Positions 45,075 through 55,881 of a stretch of DNA of 64,000 nucleotides are shown here, one piece after another. Both the position numbers and the translations under genes were made by a program. The DNA comes from Zelopaecilomyces penicillatus (taxonomy: Eukaryota > Ascomycota > Sordariomycetes > Hypocreales > Pseudodiploosporaceae): positions 4,774,001 through 4,838,000 of the forward strand of contig VCCP01000002.1 of NCBI GenBank assembly GCA_005765155.1, given 5' to 3'. Within the stretch, counting starts at the first letter, position 1. Each line of letters starts with the position of its first letter. The notes below the pieces were generated by a model. It was given only the letters and a program-made list of their open reading frames with translations. It had not been told where the DNA came from and made no database searches.

Positions 45075-48000
45075 CTGGTGGGGCTTCTGGCTGAGGAGGC
45101 AAGCTGTATGTAAATTAATTAGTTGAACCCTCAGCATAGATAATGCGATCAACGATGGGTCCTTGATCAGGGTTGATAGATAATTAGCGATCATGAATAG
45201 ATGTGGGGCTCGGTGAGAGATTCATGGTCGTCGAGAGAAGAGGAGAACGCTTTATCCAACTGGTTGGCCTCCTCCGTTGAGCTCCTTGATTGGCCTGGTC
45301 ATCTAGTCCCATTGGATGACTTAGTAGTCCGTGCTATGCGGATAACCATCTCTCTTTGTTTCACTGGCAAAATGTCCGTGCGACGCCGTCCGTCCTCCGT
45401 CCCCTATTATCAGAGGACTCCGTCTTATGGCTGGTAGATGGGTAATTTCTTTGCGACAATCACGGACCAACAGCGCCCCGGTCCGCCTACCCCCCCAGCA
45501 AGGTGCGCGAACAGGCGCAGTGCTATTTTCAGGAGACTCATTGTCTCTTTGTCTTTTTTGGTTTTTTTTTTTGTCACAAAGTATGAAGCTCTAGCACAGC
45601 AGGGGGGTTTCGAGTACTGAGAGAAGGTGGGGGCCATCATACAGTCGCGGTGATTTGAGAGACATTTTAGTTGGGCGATGTGCCGGCCCGGTAATTATGG
45701 GGGGCAGGTTGATTTGGGATGGGAGCATGTCAGGGGGGAGGGTTACGCGACTTTGAATTGTTGCAATGAACGGATTATTATTACAGAAGTGCAGGAATCA
45801 GGCGTGGGTTAAATTAACCCAAAAAGATGTGCACAAGTGGGAATTTGTGGATGGGGGCACTAACATGAATCGACAAATAAAAAGAGGATTATCGTGACTG
45901 GAGGCATGTTTGGCAATTCAGGTTGCATTGAGAAAATCTAATCGGAAATCTCGGATGGGGCGTATCGTTGTATCAGGTAGCAATGCTCCTAAAAGGTAAT
46001 TGGCACGACGGAGGGAGAAAAAATAGCTCTCAAGTGGTGTGTTGCTGGCCCAGTCGGAGCAGCAGCACCTGACATGACGACATGCGTTGGATGTGCCAAG
46101 GCTGATGAACCCGTTATCAGCACATATTGTGTATTTGAGCTGAAGTGCTTTAAAACACCAGGCCAGCAAGGAGGGACCGGTAGGTAAGTTGCCGGGTAAA
46201 GAACATTTACTGCGGATGTTGCCACGAGCTGAAGAAGAGAAATGAAATGAAGTGAGAAACGAGACCCCTAGAAAGAAGCTGTAATAAAGGCTGACTTGGA
46301 GCATTGTGAGAAAGAGAAAAGCTAGGGCCAGCGTGCAGTTTGTGCGAAATTTCGTGGATGGGGGGCAATCGCGACAGTTCAGGCAAGAGCCGAGAAAGTC
46401 ACTGTACGTGGCGCAGAGGTACTCGCCAGAGCTGGGCAAGGTACTCTTTTCTTGCCCAGGAGGGATTAGTAAGGTGGCAGGCCCAACGCTACACTGAAGT
46501 AAGGCTGGTGCGGTGCACTGAAGGTGCGCTGTCTGGCAGTTGTGGGCTGTGGATTGTGCTGTGGAGAATGTGCTGTACCTGGCTGGCACAGCCAGAACAG
46601 CACACACAACGCGCCTAGACCCCTGATTTTCTTTGCCCTATGCCAGGACCGGTACCTGCACTGCACTGCACTACACTGCGACTGCTGCGACTGCAGAGCG
46701 CATCAAATCCTCGGACCACAAAGCCCCCCACCAGAGCCTGTGCTAAGACGCCTTTGGCCCAAGCGCCAGAACACGCAGGTGCATCTTACCATCTCTGTGC
46801 GTGATGTGACGCGATGGAGCGAGCTTCTCACTATTAGCACAGGTATTACGCTTACAGTGAATTTGCTGTGGCTCAGCTGTACAGTACGTACATACTAGCA
46901 TGTACGCCGAAAACGTGGCCCATGTCGTTCCCAAAATGGCTGATTGGGACGCTGCTTCTGTCCGGGCAACCAGCATTCACCAAGAATGAATTGAATGAAT
47001 GCGAAACTCACCATTGATGATTTCCGACATGGGCCTGCGGTGCATCCCCTCTCTCCCCTTCTCGCACACAAATCCACACACAGAACTCAGTACAAGCTCC
47101 GTTTGCCCTAGGCGCTTAATGCCAGCACTTTTTTTTTTGTCCCCATTGAAATATCAAAGAGAGAGCAAGAACGCGACATGATTCGATACGCAGCCCATCA
47201 CGTCAGCCGAGTCTCCAAGTCCGGTTGGCCGCCATGGATTGTGTTTAATTTCCCAACCGATGCTAGGCCCCCTTTAGAATCCTGTACAGTGCTATTTTTG
47301 TGTACAGTACAGAACGGTGATCAAAGTGATATTACGGAGCATAAAGTACCTAATCATTCAATTACCAATACGCGCACAAAGTAATAAATTCTGTGTGAAA
47401 AAAAGAGGGTGGTGCGTGCTATGTACTGATCACAGTGTTCCATGCATCTTTTGTTGAATCAAGGCGTTCATACATAGATCAGCATCAGCGCGTGGAGTAC
47501 ATGAACCGTTTCGCCCAGTTTTATTTCTAAATGAAGAGGCGCTTTTCTTTTCTTTGCTTTTCTTGCCGCCCACGTTTTGTTTAGATCTATTGAAAAAAGG
47601 TCCTCTGCATGTTAATTAATTGTCTTATTTCATTACCGGCCAAAAAAAAAGAAACAACGGCACCGGCCAATTTTATCATTGTTTCACGGGCTGAGCATTC
47701 GAATGCTGCTTGCTCAGTACCGAACCTCAATCCCCGTCGGTACAGTACGAAGGTACAGTACAGTGTTCCATCCCGTAGCGTTTTGGATGCAGCAATCGCC
47801 CTCCTTGCCAATCTCCGCCAGATCCGCACTCCTGGTTGTCCGCACATCCGACGACGGGCGCTCCGTTGGGTGGGAACACTGGGTCACCAAAAAAAAAAAA
47901 TAAGGCATCTATCCACTAAGAATTGAGATCTGATCGAAAAGTGAAAGTTTTTTTTTCTTCCTCCATTCTTAGCCTGGAATTTTATGGAATCGTGAATAAA

Positions 48001-49433
48001 AAAATTAAAAAAAAACCGACAACGTGCAATATTTTGTGGGACATGTCATGACTAGACAAAAAGTTTCCAACTCTAATTCTGTGCTCAGTCTCTCACACAC
48101 ACAGTAACAAACACAACCCACCACCAAATCCTGCTGTCGAAACGGACCTTGCAGATAATAAGGCTTTTTCAGCACCACGTTTTCCTGTAGAAAAGCAAGA
48201 TTCTGTTCTGCTATTATTTCATAAAGAACAATATAGATGACCTACATAGTGGCTGAAGGAAGAAACAACACACCACATCCATGAAACAAATATACAAGTA
48301 CTTGCTAATATATATTGTATTAATAACCACATATTTCACACCTACTCAGCCTTTCTTCAAGCCCGAAAATACGCGTACTTGTTTCGTCCGCACCCTGTCT
48401 TGCCTGCTGCTCAACACACCATCTTCCTTCTGCCTTGCCTTGCCTTGTATGTACCTCGCAGAGGCGTCATTGATAAAAACAGAGTCAAGATGTAATATAC
48501 CTACAGCAACACTTTACATCTCTCACGTTGTACATTTGTTTCCGCCGCAGTAGAAACAACCGTCTTCTGTATCCTTGCGACAGCCTTCGCATCCACTGAG
48601 CTAAGCCACCATTCCTCGTAGCCTTTGGCGTTTTCCCCAAACATTGCCAAGGATTATTCAATGGAGTTGAGGTTGCACTACTACCTGCGGGTATGGTATT
48701 GAGTTAGGCAGGGTTGTGTCATCATCACTGGTGGTGAGGGTGGTTGCCTGGTTGTTTCCATTGGGCGTTTCCATACATGTCGTCAGCACTTAACACCGCC
48801 TGGAGATGAGCTCCAGAATCCTCCGATCATCGCCCAAGGCTTAAAACCTTGAGTAGATCCTACAAATGGCTGTGCCATGTTCCTCGTTTCATTGGTCAAT
48901 AGATTTCCTGACATTGTAGTTTGGACTGAACTAGCCATCTGTCTACTACTTTTGCGTTGGCTGCAGATCAATGCAAACATGCAGTACAAAAACGCTCCCC
49001 TAAAGCAAAGGCTCCCCTTGCCCCAAACCAGCCAGGCTAAATGGAAGCTCTCTTATTACTGAACATGCGAAGAACTCCGTAGAGATTCACGACTCAGATT
49101 ATCGTAGGCCGCCGCTGCCACTGTTCCAAACGCCATTCACCCATGTTGCGAAAAGAAAAGGCTCACCCTCTCCTATTCCTTTGCTAGCAAAACTCCGAGA
49201 TCGAAGCTAGATCCAATTCAATAAAGCGAGTTCTTGCAGGCCACGCTTTCTTTCACTTTTGCTCCTTCTGCACCAGTTCAAGCTGCCCGAAAGAGATCAG
49301 CCTGCTGTCACCATCTGTGACCTGTCGCGGAGCCTGGGTATATCGCTATGTAAACTCAAACCCATTCATACCGCTGTCGGTTTGCCCCTTGTCGTTGTTG
49401 TGTCGATTGTTTGTGCGCCTGTGGTTGGCGTTT
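45075..49433. other. Gene desert between the CshA-repeat gene and RPA34
   Basis: This 4.4-kb stretch carries no frame with recognisable domain on either strand; the longest (45918-46607, minus) is Cys/Leu/Ser-rich without family features. It contains several homopolymer runs (for example near 45558, 47131, 47890, 48009), CT/GT-like short repeats near 46650-46700, and four copies of the octamer TACAGTAC between 46880 and 47761. Confidence 0.5.
46880..47761 (+). repeat. Cluster of four TACAGTAC octamers
   Basis: Direct copies lie at 46880-46887, 47303-47310, 47741-47748 and 47754-47761, all in the same orientation. An 8-mer is expected about once per 65 kb per strand at even base composition. 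The last two are 13 bp apart. Confidence 0.6.
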
Positions 49434-51546
49434 CTAATTCAACTTCTTGGCTTTGGTTCCTGTCGACACTTTCTTCTTTTTCTCCTCGGGCTGTGCACTT
49501 GGCGGTGGGCTTTGTTGCGATGACTGCAGCGTGGAGTCAGCCTTGCCTCCCTTTTCTTTCTTCGCTTTGGTCTTTTTAGCCGGGGTGGTGGCTATGATGG
49601 TGCCCGACGAAGGTATGGGGACTGGCGACTCTTTGGCCCGAATCAGCAGAGGAAGGTTAGGGAGAGGCACCGGCGTCTGCTTCTTGTCCAGGGCAGATTG
49701 AATTTGCAAGTTTGACGGTAAGGGAGTCTCCACCTTGGACTTCTTAGACTTTTTGCCAGCGGGTGTAGAAGCTGCCGCCGCAGATCCAAGGCTTGAGAAG
49801 GAGTACGATGCAGGGGGTATGGTGGGCGGTGCCACCGCTGTTTCCTGTTTAGAAGCGGTTGAAGATGGCTCGGAACCGAGGTCTGGGCTGCCATTTCTGA
49901 CAGTCTTTTGCTTTTTAGCCTTCGTCTCCGCTCTCATGGTTTCTCCCATGAGTTGCTCGGCCGCTGCGGCAGCGTCATCTTCCGAAACAGTGTGCTTTCG
50001 CTTTCCTTTTCGTGGTGTTTCAACTACAACAGTGCTCTCTTTTTTCTTCTTGTCTTTCTTGCCAGGCTTCGTGGCTGAGGTGGTGGGAGGAGCATCAGCC
50101 ATCTCGACATCATTCCTGTTTTCCGATGGTTCATCTGCCCCAATGCTACCCATTGGGGTATTGACTCCAATTGGCTGAAAGCGAGCCTTGAGACCTTTGG
50201 GTTGCGGCCGAGGGCTGGGCCTTGGGGAAGGGCCGACGGTCAAAGCTCCTCCTGAGTTGCCGCCCATTTGTGTGATCCTCTTGATTTGCATTGTCTGATT
50301 TATGGCATGAGAGGCTAGTAGACGCATTGTTAACGTTGTGCAATTCATAGAACATGAGGATAAACTTACAAGGCTGATACTGAGAACCGTCTGCCGATGG
50401 AATGAGGATCTGAATAGAGCTCTTTGGAGCTAAGCTATCAAAAGAGACCCCGTAGTCTTCTCCCTCGTGGGAGAATAGGCGATCAGCAAGCTGTGCGCTA
50501 TCCATGGGAATCTCCATATTCTGCACCACGGAGATGGGCACATTGGCCGGCACTGTAAAGTACCAAGCTTGTTTTCCTTGTAAGTTTGCCTTGCTGCAAA
50601 TGTCGGCCACATCTTGTCCGTTGGCTCCATCACTGCCCTTACGCAACACAAAATCCGGTGCGATGAAGTTTGGAGTGGCGTGCCGTTGGCCAACTTGTCG
50701 CTCAGAGATATGCACAGATTCATCTGCCATTTCCTGATCCTCATCAGCGGATTCCGCCTCACTCTCAGACGAGCTTTCGGGTTCTGGCTGAACTGCTTTT
50801 TTTGCGCTGGGCTTTTTGGTAGCAGGGGCAGGCTCAGATTCCTCTTCCTCTTCCTCTTCTGATTCACTTTCCTCGCTGGAGCTGCTCGAAGTATCCTCGG
50901 TGACCTTGCCGTTGGCCACTGGCTTTACGGCCGCCGTTTGTGTGGCCTTCTTTGCCGCAGCTATTTTTTCGGTCGGCTTCTCGGTTTCACTTTCACTGTC
51001 ACTTTCTTCTTCAGACTCTGAGTCGCTGCTCGAGTCGTCGCTCGTCGAGGTTGCCTTCTTGACAGGGGCACCATTAGTCTTCACCTCGGCTTCACTCTCC
51101 TCTGACTCGGATTCGCTTGAGGAATCGTTGGACGATTCAGATGCCTCCTTAGATTTGACTGCGGATTTCACTGCAGACATCACTGCGGATTTCACTGCAG
51201 GTTTAGTCTTGGCAGAAGCCTTGCGCTCGACATCGCTGTCGGCAATCTCTTCAACCTGGCCGCGCTTTTTGGAAGGCGTGGTTGACATGCCACTCCTGGC
51301 GCTGAGCTTCTTGAGAAAATCCGCGCTGGTCTCGTCATCGCTACTATCGCTGCTGTCGCTCGAGGACGAGTCCCCATCGCTATTGTTCCCGAAAATGGCA
51401 GCGTCAACAGCTCCTGGCTCTTTTTTTATAACCTTTGCACGAGACGCGGACCGTTTGTTGTACTGCGCGTCAGCGCTGAGGCCCTTTCTGGTATCCTCGA
51501 TGTGTTTGCTCAACGAGTGCACCTTGAAGGGTTCTTTGAGCCCCAT
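49434..51546 (-). CDS. RPA34: RNA polymerase I subunit RPA34 (Rpa34.5) with Nopp140/Srp40-like acidic N-terminus
   Basis: The model is complement(join(49434..50314,50370..51546)), 685 aa. The 55-nt intron (donor GTAAGT, branch GTTAAC, acceptor CTAG) joins GSQYQP to SSHAINQTMQIKRI in phase, so two large open frames are one gene. The RPA34.5 domain spans about 290-430: NFIAPDFVLRKG, AWYFTVPANVPISVV, SFDSLAPKSSIQILIP, QIKRITQMGG. Before it lie some 280 residues of Ser/Glu clusters alternating with Lys/Ala stretches, the pattern of nucleolar Nopp140/Srp40; after it comes a Lys-rich tail (KKDKKKK, TPAKKTKAKK). With Rpa49 it forms a TFIIF-like heterodimer on Pol I. The start MGLKEPFKVH is preferred over an upstream frame extension to 51714, which lacks similar character. 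Confidence 0.88.
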
Positions 51547-51996
51547 TGTGGCGATGCGTAGAGGCGCAGGCTGTTCAATTGTGGTGTTTTGGGGTTGGGG
51601 TGAGGAATGTGAGATTCCGCAAAGTAGAAATTTTGGCGGATCTACTGAAATGCCCCCACCGTGACGCGTGCAGGGGTTCACTGGGAAGGAAGCTCTCAAT
51701 AGCAGCTGGTGCACTGGAAGTGCCGACAGCTGGCAGGCAAAGGCCCTGAATTTCAGCAGTTGTCAGTGGTGATGAAGATAAATAGAGAGATAAGACCTGA
51801 TAAAAAAAAGTTGTGGTCTCGTGCTTATCGATAAGAATTTGTGCAGGGTCTCAGTGAGAGGGTAGGCCAAACTCATTCAAACACCAACCCCATCACATCG
51901 TGTCTTTCAAGTGTTTCAGCATTCTCTCCACCTTGACTTACTGGCAGCGCTTGTTCCCAGATTCTATTGAAATCTTCCGCGTTGCCATTGTATTAA
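51547..51996. promoter_or_regulatory. Shared divergent promoter RPA34/GRC3 with a GATAA cluster
   Basis: Only 450 bp separate the two start codons. Five GATAA cores occur within 51777-51835: at 51777, 51789, 51799, and a 12-bp perfect palindrome CTTATCGATAAG at 51824-51835 that holds two of them back to back. Fungal GATA factors bind HGATAR. Regulation by such a factor is an inference. Confidence 0.6.
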
Positions 51997-54472
51997 ATGC
52001 CTTCCAACAAGCGCCGTAAGTTGGAAGGTCTTGAGGCAACCCCTCAGTGTAAGTCAATTGAGCTTCTCAGTACTTGATGCATTGTAACGCAATTTGACTG
52101 TTCATTCTATTCAGACTAATAGTTTAAATAGCAGCTATAAGCGCATTGGCGGCTCGCCGTCGCTTGGCGAACGCTGCGGTTCCTGATGCCTCATCATCTT
52201 CGGAAGAGTCCGATGAGCCACCACCAAACAGAACAAATGCGTTCCTTGCACTTCAGAACATAAGTCGTGACGGCAACTCTCCAAAATCACCAAAGAAGAG
52301 TGGAGCTAAGACTCCGCCTGCTCGAGGAGATGCTAAGCGCTCAACTATAGCAACTAGTGGTGTTGAAAAACCTAGGTTGGCAAGATTTCTCATCAAAAGT
52401 ATGACTATTTGAAACTATACTAACACCAAAGCCATGGCACCAGCGATAAAAATAAGGCTTCTGGATCGGACTATCTGTCCACTGAGGTTGTTACGTATTC
52501 GTCCTTTCGGCTAAGCAAGCAGAACTGCCGTACCACATCGGCTGGCGTCGTCGAGCTACGCTTGAAGGATAGTGAGGTATGATGCTATCGTAGTCTTGAG
52601 CACTGCCAACTATACTAACGATCGACAGAGATTTCTCCTTCTTGGCAGCTTTGGTATCCGGGTTCTCACTGGCGAGGTAACGGTATTAGGGTCTACACTC
52701 AGGCCCTCGCGGCAGATTCATTGGATTCATGCACCGTTATGCCATGCGCTCCCAGTTCTAAGAACATCAGAGAAGACAAAACTAGAACTTCATAATGATC
52801 CTACTTCTGTGAATTTGCGAAGATTAGATAGACTATCGCCGCTTTTCAGGAGAATATGGAATGAACATGTGGGCAACAACGGAGTTCAATCTCAACTCAA
52901 TGGAGGGAAAACGTTCCAAATCGTAAGTCTCAGTCATGACTACAAACTCAACATTGACTGCTGACCACTTTTTACCAGCTATGTACCTCAGAAGATGCTC
53001 CTAAAAAGTGTCTTGTCCAGCCACTCACATCACCGCCTGAATGGAACAAAAAACTTGCATCTCTCGTAACAGTAGCAGCGAAAAGCGGCCCCTGCACAAT
53101 GCTGGTTTGCGGGCCAAAGTCAGCTGGCAAGTCAACTTTTTCCAAGCTTCTTACGAATCGCCTCTTGACAGCAGAGCCTTCCAACACATCTAAACCACAA
53201 CACGGTGTGGCCGTCTTGGATTTGGACCCTGGGCAGCCCGAGTACGCCCCTCCAGGCACTTTGTCTCTGGTGCATGTTACGCAGTCAAATTTGGGAGCCT
53301 CCTTCACACACAATAGTTTAGACGACATTGCTTTCAAAGTTGTGAGATGTCATGCTGTTGCATCCATTACACCAGCTTCAGCCCCTGAACTATATCTAGA
53401 ATGCGCTCTTGATCTGTTGAGTACATATCGCAGGTCTCTCCGGAACTGCCATCTCTTGATAAACACGCCTGGCTGGATTCTTGGAACTGGGTTGGACTTA
53501 CTGGTCAATCTTATTGACAGTGTATCTCCACAGGAGGTAATTTACATGTCTGAAGACGGGCCAGTGGATACTGTGGAGGCACTCCGTGGCTCAACGAAGA
53601 AGGCATTTTCCACTTTACCCTCCCAGCAATCTGAGTTCACTTCTCGGACAGCTGCGCAATTTCGGGCAATGCAGACGATGACTTATTTCCATTTGGCGGA
53701 AATGAATAGAGCAAGCATTAATCCAAGGCTAAACTGGAATATGTTGTCTCTGTCATCTATACCGCCATGGAAAGTACGATACGCGGGCCCACATAGTGGT
53801 ATTCTCGGTATTATATCCTACGACAGTCAGGCTCCACAAGAACTGCTGGCGCATACTATCAACGGAATGGTGCTAGCAGCCGTCGATATTGAGCAACCAG
53901 AGGCACTCCGTGGACCTTTCCTGAACCGGTTATCCGAAAGCGAATCAGCAGATGCTCTTGGTGAGAAGACGGCGGCCCTGAGCAGTATGGTCTCTAGGAC
54001 AGCCGAAGGACTGCCCTTTATTCCAAGCACTGGCGACAATTATCTCGATCCTAGGTTCTCGCGTACAGTTGGGCTTGTACTCATCCGCGGCATTGATGTC
54101 GAGTCACAGTCTCTACAAGTGGTCACGCCAATCCCATTCAAGAAGATTGAATCGATAAGAGCCGAGGGAAGACACCTCGTGTTAGTGCACGGGAACTTTG
54201 ATGCCCCGCATTGGGCATACACAGAGCATCAGTACGAAGCTTCTGGGCTAGATGATGGGAGCCTCAATAAAAAGGTCGAGATTATGAGCGTGGACACAAG
54301 TGAAGACGATGAGGAGGATAGTGGTGAAGATGAAAGCTCGAGACGTGCAAAGGGTATACACGTTGAGATGTCGACTCCGTGGGTCGAGGCACTCCGTGGC
54401 AACGCAAAGAGGCCTGTTGGTTCCAGTGTTTGGCGAGTGCGAAGAGATCTGGGGCGCTCATCTGGCGACTGA
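51997..54472 (+). CDS. GRC3: Polynucleotide 5'-hydroxyl kinase Grc3
   Basis: The model is join(51997..52048,52132..52375,52432..52576,52629..52922,52979..54472), 742 aa. All five exons join in phase: MPSNKRRKLEGLEATPQ, SAISALAARR, then SHGTSDKN, RFLLLGSFGIRVLTG, and LCTSEDAPKK. The second intron starts with the unusual donor GTTGGC but has branch ACTAAC and typical length (56 nt); it is the only in-phase option found. The Walker A loop GPKSAGKST is at 290-298 and the Walker B-like VAVLDLDPGQPEY follows. Grc3 phosphorylates the 5' end left by Las1 during ITS2 removal from pre-rRNA, and in yeast is also needed for Pol I termination. C-terminal WRVRRDLGR matches the family end. Neighbouring RPA34 is also rRNA-related. 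The same 14-bp EALRG-coding string occurs three times in the last exon. Confidence 0.95.
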
Positions 54473-54797
54473 GTAAGGCTGAACCACACGGGTATGGTTT
54501 GGAGACGCCAGTTTGATATGCAGAGAAGAGGTGGGAAAACCATGGAGGAAATAGATGTTGACTAGTTATGGGCCGACTTAGAAAGCGAAGGTTGCTCCTT
54601 TGGATGGTGCATAAGATTGGGAGGTTAGGTAAAAACAGACAACATAACGGGCCTGGTGTAAATTATGACGTTTTCCTGACTTGGACTCATCTTGTAAGGA
54701 AAGTTGAGAATGTTTGGTCTTGATACATTGCACCCATAATTTCTGAACTAGGATTGACATATCATCAATGACAATTCGCACGCGAAAAATTCACAAC
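54473..54797. other. Convergent spacer GRC3 / 232-aa protein gene
   Basis: This is a 325-bp spacer between stops. No feature was recognised. Confidence 0.5.
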
Positions 54798-55555
54798 TCA
54801 GCCATCGCGCTGCCTTGCCAATTTCTCATCATAGCCAACTCTTCCCAATCTCTTAGTGCAAGTTATCCTATCCATGCCCCCCGCAAACCTCCTAGTGTGT
54901 GTGTTGAAGAACTCTTTCGCCTTCTCGTCATCACACGAATCCAGTGCATCTTCAGCCACCATGAGCATGCCGAATGTGTACGAAAATGCCCATGCATCGA
55001 GAGTCGACGTCCACATGCCTTCGAGGGGCTCTTGCAGTTGTGTCCGAATGAAGCTAAGCATGAGGAGTTCTCTATCAGGCCAAAGGATGTTGCCGTCGCG
55101 CGTAAACCTCTTTGTTGGTGTTGATTTGAGGCTGATGTGGGCGTAGGATGATGGTAGCAGAATGGCTTTGAACACGAACCTTTCATCGTCGCCTTGTTTG
55201 GCAAAGAGAAAGCGAGTGGATTTTTGGTCAAGATATTCAAACTCTGTCACAATAGTTCCGTAGATGTTCTGCTTTATCTCGCTATCTTGATAGAAATTGG
55301 GGTTCACGGCACCGTATGACCATTCACAGTCTATGAAACCTGCATCTCGCAATCTCTGAGTGGCATCATCAATGCTGTCATCTTCAATAACAACCATGCA
55401 GTGCTACATATTGAATATTTAGCTGGGAAGGACAGAAGTCGGCATTTAGTATTTTTCCTCACACTGCACACAATCCCCGCTCCATGGTAGGCAATAGCCA
55501 TGTCGCCCCAGGCAATGGCTTCAATGGAGCCCAACGCAGAGCCAATTTCCTCCAT
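54798..55555 (-). CDS. Conserved-looking protein of unknown function, 232 aa
   Basis: The model is complement(join(54798..55403,55463..55555)). The 59-nt intron (donor GTGAGG, branch GCTAAAT, acceptor GTAG) joins AYHGAGIVCS to HCMVVIEDDSID in phase. The beginning (MEEIGSALGSIEAIAWGDMA, then VVIEDDSIDDATQRLRDAGF) resembles fungal hypothetical proteins with a nucleotidyltransferase-like helix-strand pattern, but no catalytic G-S...D-x-D motif is visible, so I do not assign a function. The rest is mixed alpha/beta, ending KLARQRDG. No signal peptide or membrane helix is present. It is divergent from RCC1 with 326 bp between starts. Confidence 0.8.
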
Positions 55556-55881
55556 GGCGTCTAGAACGCTATCAAGACTTTGGCTGGTCGATGTTGTATC
55601 GAGAGCTTAGGCAGGCAGGCTGTCATAGAAGTGTCGCGGGGGTTTCGTAGCACGCGGTTGGTTGGTTGGTTGGGCCTGTGAGGCTGGCGTTCGTTGGTTG
55701 TACTACGAGTCTCCAACGCGGTTTGCACACCCAACAACTTTTTACACTTACCTACTGTATACAACTGCGATGATGGATAATTAGGCAGAGAGTCTGAAAC
55801 ATCAAGGCTAGAACTTCCGACGCGGAAACATTTGTCCTGTATTTGTTTTTTCTTCCTACAAGAACAAGTACACCAGCCACG
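55556..55881. promoter_or_regulatory. Divergent promoter of the 232-aa protein gene and RCC1
   Basis: A 326-bp region between two starts. A run of three GGTT units is visible near 55660. Opposite-strand open frames here overlap the RCC1 start and are considered fortuitous. Confidence 0.5.

Noticed and set aside
45918..46607. 229-codon open frame on the minus strand
   Set aside because: Composition is Cys/Leu/Ser-rich with no family pattern, no splice context and no neighbouring support; it is probably chance in repeat-rich DNA.
46640..46700. Possible short tandem repeat of CTGCA-like units
   Set aside because: Units are imperfect and few; not distinguishable from local composition.
51547..51714. 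In-frame upstream extension of RPA34
   Set aside because: The extra residues do not resemble the family start and would fill nearly half of the shared promoter; MGLKEPF is preferred.
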